Of a stretch of 64,000 nucleotides of DNA, positions 25,774 to 35,135 are shown piece after piece. The stretch covers positions 7,959 through 71,958 of the forward strand of contig SFLG01000005.1 of the NCBI GenBank assembly GCA_004553485.1, written 5' to 3'. Origin of the DNA: Bacteroidales bacterium (GTDB lineage: Bacteria > Bacteroidota > Bacteroidia > Bacteroidales > Muribaculaceae). Below the pieces are notes generated by a model that ran no database searches, was not told the origin of the DNA, and saw nothing but the letters and a program-made list of their open reading frames with translations. Within the stretch, counting starts at the first letter, position 1. Every line of letters begins with the position of its first letter. Position numbers and translations under genes: made by a program.

Positions 25774-27054
25774 ATGCCTACTATGAAAGAAAACTCTGAC
25801 GAGCTGCGCAGGGCAGCCCTTGAATACCACCGTTACCCCCACCCCGGCAAGACCGAGACCGTACCGTCCAAACCCTTCTCCACCCCGCGTGATCTGGCTC
25901 TGGCCTACTCGCCCGGCGTGGCCTACCCGTCGCTTGAGATTGCCGCCGATGCACAGCGTGTTTTCGAGTACACCAACAAGGCCAACAGCGTGGCCGTGAT
26001 TTCAAACGGCACCGCCGTCCTCGGCCTGGGCAACATCGGCGTCCTTGCCGCCAAGCCCGTTATGGAGGGCAAGGCCCTGCTGTTCAAAATCTTCGCCAAC
26101 ATCGACGCTGTAGACATCGAGGTGGACGAGACCGAGCCGCAGAAGATTATCGACACCGTCCGCGCCATCGCCGGCACTTACGGCGGCATCAACCTTGAGG
26201 ACATCAAGGCGCCCGAATGTTTCGAGATAGAGGAGGCGCTGGTTCACTCGTGTCACATCCCCGTCATGCACGACGACCAGCACGGCACGGCCGTGATAAC
26301 GGCGGCGGCGATGATTAACGCCGCCGACATTCAAGGCAAGAAGCTCGATACGATGCGCCTGGTGGTCAACGGCGCCGGAGCGGCGGCGATAGCCTGCACG
26401 CGTCTGCTGATGAGCCTCGGAATAAAGCGCGAGAACATCGTCATGTGCGACAGCCACGGCGCCATCACCCGCAGCCGTACCGGTCTCAACGAGCAAAAGA
26501 AACAGTTCATCACCGACCGCACCGACGTCACCACCCTTGCCGACGCCATACGCGGTGCCGACGCCTTCCTGGGCCTGTCGGTAGCCGACGTCCTGACTCC
26601 GGAGATGCTGCTGTCGATGGCTCCGCATCCCATCGTCTTCGCCCTCGCCAACCCCGACCCGGAGATTGCGCGCGACCTCGCCCTCGGCACCCGCAACGAC
26701 CTTGTCTTCGCCACAGGCCGCTCTGACTATCCCAACCAGGGCGCCCTCGACTGCCACGCCACCTGCATCAACGAGGCCATGAAACTGGCCGCCGCACACG
26801 CCATCGCCCACCTTGCGCGTCTGCCGGCGCCGGACGAGGTAAGACGCATATATTCAGGCGAGAAGCTTGTGTACGGCCCCGACTATATCCTACCCAAGGC
26901 TTACGACCGGCGCCTGTTGTCGCACGTGAAGGTGGCCATGCACTACATAGACAACCTCGACGCTTACGGCAGCGCCCTCGACGCTCAGATACGCTGTCTC
27001 GACCGCATCCTCAACAACTTCATCGGCAACAGCTGCCCCATCCCCAACTACTGA
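25774..27054 (+). CDS. Malic enzyme, single-domain form
   Basis: A 426-aa NAD(P)-dependent malic enzyme that oxidatively decarboxylates malate to pyruvate. Motifs include ALEYHRYPHPGK, LALAYSPGVAYPSLEI, FANIDAVDIEVDE, IPVMHDDQHGTAVITAAA (metal and substrate loop) and the nucleotide-binding VNGAGAAAIACTRLL. The common MaeB of Bacteroidota carries a phosphotransacetylase-like domain of over 300 residues after this part. Here the protein ends naturally at NSCPIPNY with no downstream continuation in any frame. An ATG three codons later (MKEN) is an alternative start. Confidence 0.9.
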   Translation: MPTMKENSDELRRAALEYHRYPHPGKTETVPSKPFSTPRDLALAYSPGVAYPSLEIAADAQRVFEYTNKANSVAVISNGTAVLGLGNIGVLAAKPVMEGKALLFKIFANIDAVDIEVDETEPQKIIDTVRAIAGTYGGINLEDIKAPECFEIEEALVHSCHIPVMHDDQHGTAVITAAAMINAADIQGKKLDTMRLVVNGAGAAAIACTRLLMSLGIKRENIVMCDSHGAITRSRTGLNEQKKQFITDRTDVTTLADAIRGADAFLGLSVADVLTPEMLLSMAPHPIVFALANPDPEIARDLALGTRNDLVFATGRSDYPNQGALDCHATCINEAMKLAAAHAIAHLARLPAPDEVRRIYSGEKLVYGPDYILPKAYDRRLLSHVKVAMHYIDNLDAYGSALDAQIRCLDRILNNFIGNSCPIPNY

Positions 27055-27142
27055 CACACCTACGACACTCTGATAACCCCTACGACACTGTGATTTTCGG
27101 CACGGCGTGACGCGACCGCCCGGCGAAAATATCGCAAAAGCA

Positions 27143-27172
27143 TTGGCAGTAGAAATTTTAGTACTATCTTTG
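27143..27172 (+). promoter_or_regulatory. Promoter of the BspA-like gene
   Basis: TTG at 27143-27145 and TATCTTTG at 27165-27172 are about 19 nt apart. The leader would be about 24 nt. Confidence 0.6.
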
Positions 27173-27201
27173 CATTGAGTTAACCCATCAAAATCGACTC
27201 T

Positions 27202-28206
27202 ATGCATATTGATACTATTACGAAGGCTGTTGCTGCGGCGGTATTGGGCCTGGCGGTCGCGTCACCCGTAACGGCCGGGGCGCAGTCGCGAGACGATGGC
27301 GCAGGAACCTTCGCCGGCATCTATATATATTCGGCCTTAAAGAACGGCCAGCCACTGGCATTCTGCAACCACGATATTGACTACGAGACACTCTATCCCG
27401 AAAATGCCATCGACCCGATAAACTTTGAGTGTAGGATCCTCGGTCCGCACAAAAGGGGCAGCTACCAGCGTGCGACGGTAATCCCCAGCGTCATCCGCGT
27501 GGGCATGTACGCTATGCACCCCATCGAGATGTCGAGCGGCGCCTTCCAGCAGACCGGCATCAAAAGTGTGCAGGTGCGCGCCGAGATACGCACCATCCCG
27601 CAAAGCGCCTTTATGTTCTGCGCCGACCTTGAAACGGTTGAGTTTTGTGGCGATGCGCCGCACTTCATCGAAGCGTCGGCTTTCAGGAGCTGCACAAAAC
27701 TGCGCAGCGTAACGGGTCTGCCGGCTCGTCTGCGTTATATCGGCGACCAGGCCTTCAGCCAGTGCATGTCCTTAGAGGAGATTTACATTCCCAAAGATGT
27801 CGAGTACCTTGGCGAGGAAGCCTTCAGCCACTGCAACTCTTTAGCCAAGGTCACCTTTGCCACCGGTCACTTCAGACATATCCCCAAAGAATGTTTCTAC
27901 GGCTGCGAGCAGCTGAAGGAGGTGACAATCCCCGAAGGCGTGTCATCGCTCGGCATCAATTCGTTCTACTACTCCGGCCTCGAGAAAATCACCCTTCCGT
28001 CCACCATGCGCGCCCTTTATGACGGCTGTCTCTCGCAGACGCCGCTCAAAGACATCTACCTGCACGCCACCACCCCTCCCGGCGTAGGCAAAGTCTTCAC
28101 CGGCCACATGATCAAGAACATCCGTCTCCACGTCCCCGCCTCGGCCATCGCCGCCTACCGCGCCGACCGCTTCTGGGGCCTCTTCACCCACATACTCCCG
28201 CTCTGA
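27202..28206 (+). CDS. Secreted BspA-type leucine-rich repeat protein
   Basis: A 334-aa protein with a signal peptide (hydrophobic stretch AVAAAVLGLAVASPVTAGA). From about residue 120 it has BspA/LRR_5 repeats of the type IPQSAFMFCADLETVEF, IGDQAFSQCMSLEEIYIP, LGEEAFSHCNSLAKVTF and IPKECFYGCEQLKEVTIP. These repeats occur in surface adhesins and secreted proteins of Bacteroidales. The first 100 mature residues contain no repeats. No lipobox and no sorting tail are seen, so final location is uncertain. Confidence 0.88.
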   Translation: MHIDTITKAVAAAVLGLAVASPVTAGAQSRDDGAGTFAGIYIYSALKNGQPLAFCNHDIDYETLYPENAIDPINFECRILGPHKRGSYQRATVIPSVIRVGMYAMHPIEMSSGAFQQTGIKSVQVRAEIRTIPQSAFMFCADLETVEFCGDAPHFIEASAFRSCTKLRSVTGLPARLRYIGDQAFSQCMSLEEIYIPKDVEYLGEEAFSHCNSLAKVTFATGHFRHIPKECFYGCEQLKEVTIPEGVSSLGINSFYYSGLEKITLPSTMRALYDGCLSQTPLKDIYLHATTPPGVGKVFTGHMIKNIRLHVPASAIAAYRADRFWGLFTHILPL

Positions 28207-28278
28207 CTCCGCCCACAAACATCACATACATCACACGCCCTCACCCCTTCAAGCCTGCCACCCGCCAAACTTGATTTT

Positions 28279-29574
28279 TTATAGGCACTTCAAAAAATCA
28301 GCTACCACGAAGTTGCTGCCCCCGACAAAGATTGTGTCGCCGGGTGCGGCGGCTTGTCGGGCTGCCTGCCATCCCTCCGCGACAGTGCCGAACGACCGGC
28401 CGTGGATGCCGAGGGCCAAGGCTTTGGCGGCGACGTCGGCCGAGGATGCGGCACGCGGCGTGTCGGGCTGCACAAAATAATAGCGAGCACCGGCGGGCAG
28501 GTAGTGCGCAATGGTGGCGATGTCCTTGTCAGCGGCAAAACCGAGGACGACATGTAGCTGCCCGGCGGGGATGCGGGCGAGGCGCGGGCCGGTGTACTGC
28601 CACGCTCCGGGGTTGTGGCCGGTGTCACAGATGACGCGAGGACTGTCGCCGACCTGCTGCCAGCGGCCCATCAGTCCTGTCATCGCCGTGACGTCGGAAA
28701 AGCCTTTGCGCACAGACTCTGTGTCAATAGGATAGCCCTGACGCTCAAGCTCGCGCAGAACAGTCATCACTGTGTTGGCGTTGTGCCACTGGCCCTCTCC
28801 GGTCAGCTCGGACGTCACGTCGCCCCATGGGGTTCCGTGGTAGACGATGCTGTCGGGACGGACGTCGTAGCCGGTGTAGACGGGGCTATCGCCGGCAAAA
28901 ATCAGCGGTGCGCCCGCCTCGGCAGCTTTGGCGGCGAAGACCGCGCGTGTGCTGTCGTCGGCCTCACCTATCACGGCCGGGACGCCCGGTTTGATTATCC
29001 CCGCCTTCTCGGCGGCGATTTCGGCCGGGGTGGACCCCAACAGGGCCGTGTGGTCGAGCGAGATATTGGTGATGACGCTTACATCGGGGGTGATGACGTT
29101 GGTCGAGTCGAGCCGTCCGCCCAGGCCGACCTCGATTACGGCGACATCGACTTGTTCGCGCCGGAAATGCTCGAAGGCCATCACCGTCGCCAGCTCGAAG
29201 AAGCTGGGGTCGAGGCGCCCGTCGGCGAAGGCGGGAAGGCGCCTGAAACGCTCGGCGAAATCCACCACCGCCTCGTGCGCGATGGGCTTGCCGTTGACGC
29301 GTATGCGCTCGTTGAAGTCGAGCAGATGCGGCGAGGTGTACAGACCGGTCTTCAGGCCCGCGGCCTGAAGCACCGCCGCCAATGTGTGGGCCGTGCTGCC
29401 TTTGCCGTTGGTGCCGGCGACATGGATGGTGCGCAGGCCGACGTGGGGCGACCCGAAGGCCTCGCTCAGCGCCAGCGTGGTGTGCAGTCCGGGCTTGTAG
29501 GCCGTGGCCCCTACCCGGTGAAAGGCCTGGAGCCTATTGAATAAAAACTCTAAGGTTTGATTGTAAACGTTCAT
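28279..29574 (-). CDS. folC: Dihydrofolate / folylpolyglutamate synthase
   Basis: A 431-aa Mur-ligase-like enzyme. It adds glutamate to dihydropteroate and to folates. The P-loop GTNGKGST is at 54-61 with TGLYTSPHLLDFNERIRVNG after it, VAVIEVGLGGRLDSTNV (Mg and omega loop) and the C-terminal domain starting near VICDTGHNPGAW. Length is normal for bifunctional FolC. It is 4 nt downstream of the chromate transporter half-gene on the same strand, so it may be cotranscribed with it. Confidence 0.94.
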   Translation of the reverse strand: MNVYNQTLEFLFNRLQAFHRVGATAYKPGLHTTLALSEAFGSPHVGLRTIHVAGTNGKGSTAHTLAAVLQAAGLKTGLYTSPHLLDFNERIRVNGKPIAHEAVVDFAERFRRLPAFADGRLDPSFFELATVMAFEHFRREQVDVAVIEVGLGGRLDSTNVITPDVSVITNISLDHTALLGSTPAEIAAEKAGIIKPGVPAVIGEADDSTRAVFAAKAAEAGAPLIFAGDSPVYTGYDVRPDSIVYHGTPWGDVTSELTGEGQWHNANTVMTVLRELERQGYPIDTESVRKGFSDVTAMTGLMGRWQQVGDSPRVICDTGHNPGAWQYTGPRLARIPAGQLHVVLGFAADKDIATIAHYLPAGARYYFVQPDTPRAASSADVAAKALALGIHGRSFGTVAEGWQAARQAAAPGDTIFVGGSNFVVADFLKCL

Positions 29575-29577
29575 CTT

Positions 29578-30141
29578 TCAGAATATAAGCCAGCCGGCAA
29601 ATCCGGCCAGACATATCGTCACTATCGGGTGTAACTTGGTAAAGAGCTGGATGGCAAGGGCGGCGGCGCAGATGCCGACGCTGATACACACGTCGCCTGT
29701 CGTCGAGCCAAAGTTGGCACTGTTCATCAGCAGCAGAGCCGCCGAGGCTATCAGTCCCACCACCACCGGGCGCAGGCCCGCAAAGGCGCCGCGGATATAC
29801 TCCGACTCGCGGTGACGGGCCATGAAATGGCTCGTACGCCGCACAAGCACGAAGGACGGAATGATGATGGTGACGGTACATGCCAGCGAGCCGAGGATGC
29901 CCCACCACCACTGCGGAAAACCGTTTGTCTGCGGCGCAACGTAGCCGATGTAGGTGGCCGAGTTGATGCCTATCGGCCCGGGCGTCATCTGCGAGATGGC
30001 GACGATGTCGGTGAAGTTCTGCTCGGTAATCCATCCCGGGCCGACAATCATCCGCTCGATCAGCGACAGCATGGCGTAGCCGCCACCAAAGCCGAAAAGT
30101 CCGATAAGCAGGTATGTGGCAATAAGCTTTAAGTAAATCAT
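29578..30141 (-). CDS. Chromate transporter, second half-gene
   Basis: A 187-aa membrane protein of the short-chain CHR family. The N-terminal TYLLIGLFGFGGGYAMLSLI and the loop VAISQMTPGPIGINSATYIGY are diagnostic. The next residues show several helices up to ITICLAGFAGWLIF. Short-chain CHR proteins work as pairs of adjacent genes. It overlaps the upstream partner by 4 nt (ATGA). The natural substrate in gut bacteria is unclear; chromate export is a family name more than a demonstrated role here. Confidence 0.9.
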   Translation of the reverse strand: MIYLKLIATYLLIGLFGFGGGYAMLSLIERMIVGPGWITEQNFTDIVAISQMTPGPIGINSATYIGYVAPQTNGFPQWWWGILGSLACTVTIIIPSFVLVRRTSHFMARHRESEYIRGAFAGLRPVVVGLIASAALLLMNSANFGSTTGDVCISVGICAAALAIQLFTKLHPIVTICLAGFAGWLIF

Positions 30142-30827
30142 TGTCTATCCCCTCCTTTCCTGTTGAGCTTAAAGTATCCCTTTAGATGCATGATTCCGGC
30201 CACAATTGCTATCACTATCCATAGTATCGGGTTGCTTATTACCGGAATAGACGACCATATTGCAAGTGCCACTATAACCGGAATCCATACCGTCACCATA
30301 TTGAGGTGCGCGGCCTTGGCGGCGTTGATGACGGGGGCGATGATCAGGGCGACGACGGCGGGGCGTATGCCCTTGAATATCGCCGACAGCGTGGCGTTGC
30401 CGGTGATGGCCTCGGGGGTAAGGAACGCCGCGATGGCAAGGATGATGACAAACGACGGCAGCATCGTCCCGGCGGCACAGGCATAGCAGCCGGCGCGGCC
30501 GCGGATACGGTCGCCGACAGCGACGGCGATGTTGATGGCAAGAATTCCGGGCAACGACTGCGAAACTGCCAGCAGGTCAAGAAATTCCTCTTTGCCGAGC
30601 CAATGGTGGCGCGTCACCACCTCGCGCTCGATAATGCTTATCATCGCCCAACCGCCGCCGAAAGTGAAGGCGCCGATTTTCAGAAAGGTGACAAACATAT
30701 CGGCCAACGACGACGGTGACGCAACGTCAACCACGGACGACGACGCAGCGCCCGACGACGACGGTGCTACGTCGGCCTCGGACGACGCCGTACGTGCTCT
30801 TAAGTCTTTTTCTTTATCAGTTTCCAT
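30138..30827 (-). CDS. Chromate transporter, first half-gene
   Basis: A 229-aa short-chain CHR protein. After a Ser/Asp/Val-rich cytoplasmic tail (about 1-42, low complexity SSEADVAPSSSGAASSSVVD) come FVTFLKIGAFTFGGGWAMIS and LAVSQSLPGILAINIAVAVG, paralogous to the partner. I use the ATG at 30827 (METDKEKD); a longer start 10 codons upstream is less likely. The repetitive Ser-rich N-terminus is unusual for the family and may be a local expansion. Confidence 0.88.
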   Translation of the reverse strand: METDKEKDLRARTASSEADVAPSSSGAASSSVVDVASPSSLADMFVTFLKIGAFTFGGGWAMISIIEREVVTRHHWLGKEEFLDLLAVSQSLPGILAINIAVAVGDRIRGRAGCYACAAGTMLPSFVIILAIAAFLTPEAITGNATLSAIFKGIRPAVVALIIAPVINAAKAAHLNMVTVWIPVIVALAIWSSIPVISNPILWIVIAIVAGIMHLKGYFKLNRKGGDRQ

Positions 30828-30846
30828 TTTATGCCAACATCGCGCA

Positions 30847-30879
30847 GGCCGCGTCATCTGCGCTGACAGAGACGCGGCC
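30847..30879 (-). terminator. Hairpin upstream of the chromate transporter genes
   Basis: A 9-bp stem GGCCGCGTC/GACGCGGCC (30847-30855 with 30871-30879) with a 15-nt loop lies between the 141-aa gene and the CHR genes. The T tract is weak. Confidence 0.5.
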
Positions 30880-30948
30880 CGGCGGTTTATTACAGTTAGA
30901 AAATCAGCCGTCCGATTACCGGCCGGCTAAGTTTCTGCCGGCACGGGT

Positions 30949-31374
30949 TCAGAAGGACATTCCCTTTGCCTTAGCGTACTTACGGATATCGTTGACGGTA
31001 AGGATGAAGGTCGACTTTACGCCAAGCGAGTCGGTGATATTGAAACGTATGCCCTTGAGGCCGTATTTCTCAAGCTCTACAATGGTTTCTAACATCTCCG
31101 AATCGTGCAGGAACTGTTCCATCATCATTTCCTTCACAGCTGAAGCGGTTGACGGGTTCTTGAGAAGCTGGTTGAGCTCGGCGCAACCGGCCTCGTCAAG
31201 CTTGACGTTCAGGGTGAGGTAAGGAGCATCCCAGGCAGCGCTGATCGAGGAGTCGTCCTGGCTGTTGATTGCGGTCACCAGAATGTTCATCATGCTGTCG
31301 TCATTGGCGGCCGATGAGGCGGCGGGGAAAACAGCGGCGACAGCCACGACAAGGGCAAGGATGAATTTTTTCAT
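30949..31374 (-). CDS. Small secreted protein, unknown
   Basis: A 141-aa protein with a clear signal peptide (KKFILALVVAVAAVFPAASSA, cleaved near residue 23). The mature 118 residues are mixed alpha/beta with one cysteine (GCAELN) and segments LEKYGLKGIRFNITDSLG and FILTVNDIRKYAK. I do not recognise the family, though the layout is like other small Bacteroidales periplasmic proteins. It has a good promoter at 31494-31525 and is monocistronic. Confidence 0.75.
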   Translation of the reverse strand: MKKFILALVVAVAAVFPAASSAANDDSMMNILVTAINSQDDSSISAAWDAPYLTLNVKLDEAGCAELNQLLKNPSTASAVKEMMMEQFLHDSEMLETIVELEKYGLKGIRFNITDSLGVKSTFILTVNDIRKYAKAKGMSF

Positions 31375-31386
31375 AATGCAGATTTT

Positions 31387-31441
31387 TAAGAGTTTATTTT
31401 TCAGTTATAAGAGTTTATCCTTTTCAGCTATAAGAGTTTAT
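31387..31441. repeat. Triple TAAGAGTTTAT repeat in the leader
   Basis: TAAGAGTTTAT occurs at 31387-31397, 31408-31418 and 31431-31441, with TTTTCAG(C/T)TA between copies two and three. It lies in the 5' leader of the 141-aa secreted protein gene. Confidence 0.75.
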
Positions 31442-31493
31442 TCTTTAGTCATTTACGTTCAAGGACAAAAATCCCTATGCGTTATAATTTATG

Positions 31494-31525
31494 CAAAGAT
31501 AACGTCTTTACCCTCGTCAGCCAAA
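31494..31525 (-). promoter_or_regulatory. Promoter of the 141-aa gene
   Basis: Minus-strand TTTG (31522-31525) and TATCTTTG (31494-31501) are 20 nt apart. The leader of about 113 nt contains the triple repeat. Confidence 0.68.
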
Positions 31526-31561
31526 AAATTCACCCTAAATTTCCACATTTTTTCACAGCGT

Positions 31562-32905
31562 TTATCGTGTTGGCCAATGGGGACGGACGGGCCAGCGGGT
31601 CACGCGCAGGAGCAGACGGGTGGTGGAGCTGTAGGTGAAATAGTCCCATATCCAAGTTGTCAGCACCGTTATCTTGTTGCGCATACCCAGCAGCGAGATG
31701 AGGTGAACGAACATCCACGCCAGCCAGGCGATGCGGCCGTGTAGGAAGAGGTGGCGCATGTCGACGATAGCCCTGTTGCGACCGACGGTTGCCATCGAGC
31801 CCTTGTCGTGATACTCGAACGGTTTGCGTTTGCCGGGATTGTTGAGGTTGTGCGCCAGGCACTTGGCGCCCTGAATGGCAACCTGGGCCACCTGCGGCAG
31901 GCCGTTCGGATAAGCGTCGGAGAGGCGCAGCGAGATGTCGCCGATGGCATAGACGTCGCTGACGCCGGCGACGGCGTTGTACTCGTCCACGATGAGTCGG
32001 TTTCCGCGGCCGGTCTGTGGCTTCTCGTCGCCGGTGAAATCGAACGATACGCCCGTCACGCCGGCAGTCCATATCACCATCGACGTATGCTCCTGCGTGC
32101 CGTCGGCAAAGGTGAGTATATTGCTGTCGTCAAACGATTTGAGGGTCTTGTTCAGCTCTACCTTCACCATCATTTCGTCAAGGTCTTTCAGCACCTGGCG
32201 CGAGGCGTTGGGCGACATAGTGCGCAGCAGCCTGTCGCTGCCCTCGATAAGGGTGACACTCAGCTCGTCCGGGTTGATGGACGGATATTCGCGTGGAACG
32301 ATGAAACGCTTCAGCTCGCCCAGCGCGCCCGAAATCTCCACGCCCGTCGGACCACCGCCGATGACGGTGAAGGTCAGCATCCGGCGGCGCACCTCGGGGT
32401 CGGTCTGCAGCGCGGCACGCTCGAGGCGGTCGAGGATGTCGTTGCGGCAGCGGAGTGCCTCGCTGGTGCTCTTCAGGCAATAGACGTACTTGTACAGATC
32501 GCTGATGCCGAAGTAGTTGTTGGTCGTTCCGGCGGCAATGACGAGGATGTCGTACTCCAGCTCCTCAAATTGAGTGCGCACCTTCTTGCGCCGGCAGTCG
32601 ATGCTCTGCACGGTGCCGAGGCGGTAGCGGCCGCCCGTCTTTTTGAGCTTGCGCAGCTCGCGGCGAAGCGGAAAGTTGATGCTGGCGGCGTCAAGTCCGG
32701 CCGAGGCAAGCTGGTAAAACAACGGGGGAAAACTGTGATAGTTGTTCGAGTCGACAACCGTCACCCGGTATTTGTCGAGGTCAAGCTTCTTCACCAGATT
32801 GAGGCCGGCGAAACCGGCGCCGATGACAAGGAGGCGCTGACGGGGAGCATTGCTGTCAGTCATATCTTTGTTGTTGTCTGTCATATTGCGGTTATTGTCT
32901 GTCAT
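31562..32905 (-). CDS. ndh: Type II NADH dehydrogenase (NDH-2)
   Basis: A 447-aa flavoprotein that passes electrons from NADH to quinone without pumping protons. The FAD motif VIGAGFAGLNLVKKL is near residue 27 and the NADH motif VIGGGPTGVEISGALGEL near 180. SNNYHSFPPLFYQLASAGLD and VYAIGDISLR are conserved landmarks. A C-terminal amphipathic/hydrophobic segment (RIAWLAWMFVHLISLLGM) is the membrane anchor. The first 20 residues repeat MTDNN three times, giving three in-frame ATGs (32905, 32884, 32863); any could be used. Confidence 0.9.
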   Translation of the reverse strand: MTDNNRNMTDNNKDMTDSNAPRQRLLVIGAGFAGLNLVKKLDLDKYRVTVVDSNNYHSFPPLFYQLASAGLDAASINFPLRRELRKLKKTGGRYRLGTVQSIDCRRKKVRTQFEELEYDILVIAAGTTNNYFGISDLYKYVYCLKSTSEALRCRNDILDRLERAALQTDPEVRRRMLTFTVIGGGPTGVEISGALGELKRFIVPREYPSINPDELSVTLIEGSDRLLRTMSPNASRQVLKDLDEMMVKVELNKTLKSFDDSNILTFADGTQEHTSMVIWTAGVTGVSFDFTGDEKPQTGRGNRLIVDEYNAVAGVSDVYAIGDISLRLSDAYPNGLPQVAQVAIQGAKCLAHNLNNPGKRKPFEYHDKGSMATVGRNRAIVDMRHLFLHGRIAWLAWMFVHLISLLGMRNKITVLTTWIWDYFTYSSTTRLLLRVTRWPVRPHWPTR

Positions 32906-33025
32906 AACGGTATTTTGCGCAACGGGAAAAGCGTCGCGGCCTATTTATTTAACACTCCGACATTTTTTTTGTTGAGTATTACCGAAAATTAACAGAGTCA
33001 GAGGGTCTGAAACAGTAAATTTTAC

Positions 33026-33033
33026 TACTTTTG
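33026..33033 (+). promoter_or_regulatory. -7 box abutting the TPR gene start
   Basis: TACTTTTG ends 5 nt before the ATG at 33039. If used, transcription would begin at or next to the start codon. A -33 candidate, TCTG, is at 33006-33009. Confidence 0.5.
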
Positions 33034-33038
33034 CATTA

Positions 33039-35135
33039 ATGAAGCCGACAGATACACCGTCACGCCGGTTTTTGCACCGGATAGTCGTTATCACAATATC
33101 TCTGTGTGCCTTTGTTGCAGGCCGCGCCCAGATCAACACCGACCAGGTGATGAATGTGGGCCGCAACGCTATGTACTTTGAGGACTACGTACTTGCCATC
33201 CAATATTTCAACCAGGTGGTGAATGCCAAGCCCGAGCTTGCCCGGCCCTACCTGTACCGCGCCATCGCCAAGTTCAACCTCGACGACTTCCGCGGCGCCG
33301 AGGCCGACGCCACTGCCGCCATCGAGCGCCATCCGTTCATCACCGACGCATGGGAGGTGCGCGGAGTGGCACGCCAGCAGCTCGGCAACTTTGCCGGCGC
33401 CGTGGACGACTACACAGAGGCTCTGCGTCTGTTGCCGCACAACCGCCAGATATCGTTCAACCTCGCCACCGCCCAGACCGAGGCCGGCATGTACGACCGC
33501 GCCGACTCGACCTTCGCCGAGCTGATAAAATCGTACCCCGGATACGAAAACGCCCTGCTGGGCCGCGCCCGCCTGCGCCTGCTCCAGGCCGACACCGTCG
33601 CCGCCACACAGGACGCCCGCGCCGCCCTGCGCCTCAACCACAACTCGTTCAACGCCCACGCCATGCTCGCCGACCTGGCCATGCGCGGCAATAAGCCCGA
33701 AGTAGACTCGGCGATGGTGCACATCAACGCCGCCATCAAGCTGCAGCCCCATTTTGCCGGACTGTATGTCAACCGCGCCTTCCTCAAATACCGCAGCAAC
33801 GACTGGTTCGGCGCCATGGACGACTACGACTACGCCCTGCAGCTTGAGCCGCTCAACCGCATGGCCCTCTTCAACCGCGGCCTGCTCGAGATGGAGGTGT
33901 CGGCCTTCGACAAAGCCCTCGTTGACATGGACCGCGTGCTGGCGATGGACCCCGACGACATACGCGCCCGCTACAACCGCGCCGTCATCTACGCCAACAA
34001 AAAAGACTACCGCAAGGCCATCGAAGACCTTGACAAGCTGTTCGAGGTCTACCCCGAATTTCCCAACCTCTACCTCATGCGCAGCGAGTGGTACCGCAGC
34101 CTGGGCAAGACGCGCCTCGCCATGGCCGACTACGACAAGGGCATGGCCCTCAGGGCAAAGCTGAAGCCGCAGAACGTCCCCGTCGCCGACGATGGCACGC
34201 CCGGCAAAAAGGGCAACGGCGGCAACGGCACGGGCACAGGCAATGACGCCGGCAAAGAGCCCTCGCCGGCCGAGGAGCTGATGTCGCAGCGCCAGTTCGC
34301 CCAGCTGCTGACAATCGACGACAACACCGACTTCCGCGAGGAGTACAACAACACCTCCATCCGCGGCCGCGTGCAGGACCGCAACGTCACCATCTCGCCC
34401 GAGCCGATAGTGGAGATTTCGTTCTACTCGTCGCCTACCGAGGTGCGCCAGAACACATATTATATAAAGGGCGTGAACGACCTCAACGCCACGCGCGCGC
34501 TGCGCATGCTCCTGGTGGTTACGCCGCACGCCCCGCAGCTCAACGACGAGAACCTGATACAGAAGCACTTCAAGAGCATCGAATACTATAACTCGTACAT
34601 CGCCACCCACAAGCCCCGCGCCGTCGACTACATCGGCCGCGCCATGGACCTGATTACCGTGCGCGACTACGTCCCCGCCGTGGCCGACCTCGACCGCGCC
34701 CTGGCCCTCACCCCCGACTTTGCCGTGGCCTACCTGCTGCGCGCACAGGCCAACCACCACCTTCTGTCCACCTTCGGCAACGACGACGCCACTCCCGGCC
34801 ACAACGACGCCCGCAGCCGCGAAATACAGCGCCGCAACCTCGAGGATGCGATAATCGCCGACCTCGACCGCGCCATCGAGCTGGCGCCCTCCGACGCCTT
34901 CGCCTGGTACAACAAGGGCTGCGCCCTGCTCGAACGCGGCGACATGGACAACGCCTACAACGCATTCACAAAAGCGCTTGAGCTGAAGCCCGACTTCGGC
35001 GAGGCTTACTTCAACCGCGGATACGTCAGCCTCTCGTCGGGTAGCCGCGCCAAAGGCATCAGCGACCTCAGCCGCGCCGGCGAGCTCGGCATAGTCGCCG
35101 CCTACAACCTGATGAAGCGCCTCGGCAGCATGTAA
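33039..35135 (+). CDS. Exported TPR-repeat protein
   Basis: A 698-aa protein with an N-terminal signal segment (IVVITISLCAFVAGRAQ). It has at least ten tetratricopeptide repeats in two blocks, about residues 35-365 (for example AMYFEDYVLAIQYFNQVVNAKPE and FNLDDFRGAEADATAAIERHP) and about 525-690. Between them is a Gly/Asn/Thr linker (about 385-405, GKKGNGGNGTGTGNDAG) and a non-TPR beta-rich segment (about 430-510). TPRs serve protein interaction; no enzymatic domain is seen. Similar periplasmic TPR proteins accompany envelope machinery. The likely start at 33039 follows a promoter box almost directly. Confidence 0.88.
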   Translation: MKPTDTPSRRFLHRIVVITISLCAFVAGRAQINTDQVMNVGRNAMYFEDYVLAIQYFNQVVNAKPELARPYLYRAIAKFNLDDFRGAEADATAAIERHPFITDAWEVRGVARQQLGNFAGAVDDYTEALRLLPHNRQISFNLATAQTEAGMYDRADSTFAELIKSYPGYENALLGRARLRLLQADTVAATQDARAALRLNHNSFNAHAMLADLAMRGNKPEVDSAMVHINAAIKLQPHFAGLYVNRAFLKYRSNDWFGAMDDYDYALQLEPLNRMALFNRGLLEMEVSAFDKALVDMDRVLAMDPDDIRARYNRAVIYANKKDYRKAIEDLDKLFEVYPEFPNLYLMRSEWYRSLGKTRLAMADYDKGMALRAKLKPQNVPVADDGTPGKKGNGGNGTGTGNDAGKEPSPAEELMSQRQFAQLLTIDDNTDFREEYNNTSIRGRVQDRNVTISPEPIVEISFYSSPTEVRQNTYYIKGVNDLNATRALRMLLVVTPHAPQLNDENLIQKHFKSIEYYNSYIATHKPRAVDYIGRAMDLITVRDYVPAVADLDRALALTPDFAVAYLLRAQANHHLLSTFGNDDATPGHNDARSREIQRRNLEDAIIADLDRAIELAPSDAFAWYNKGCALLERGDMDNAYNAFTKALELKPDFGEAYFNRGYVSLSSGSRAKGISDLSRAGELGIVAAYNLMKRLGSM

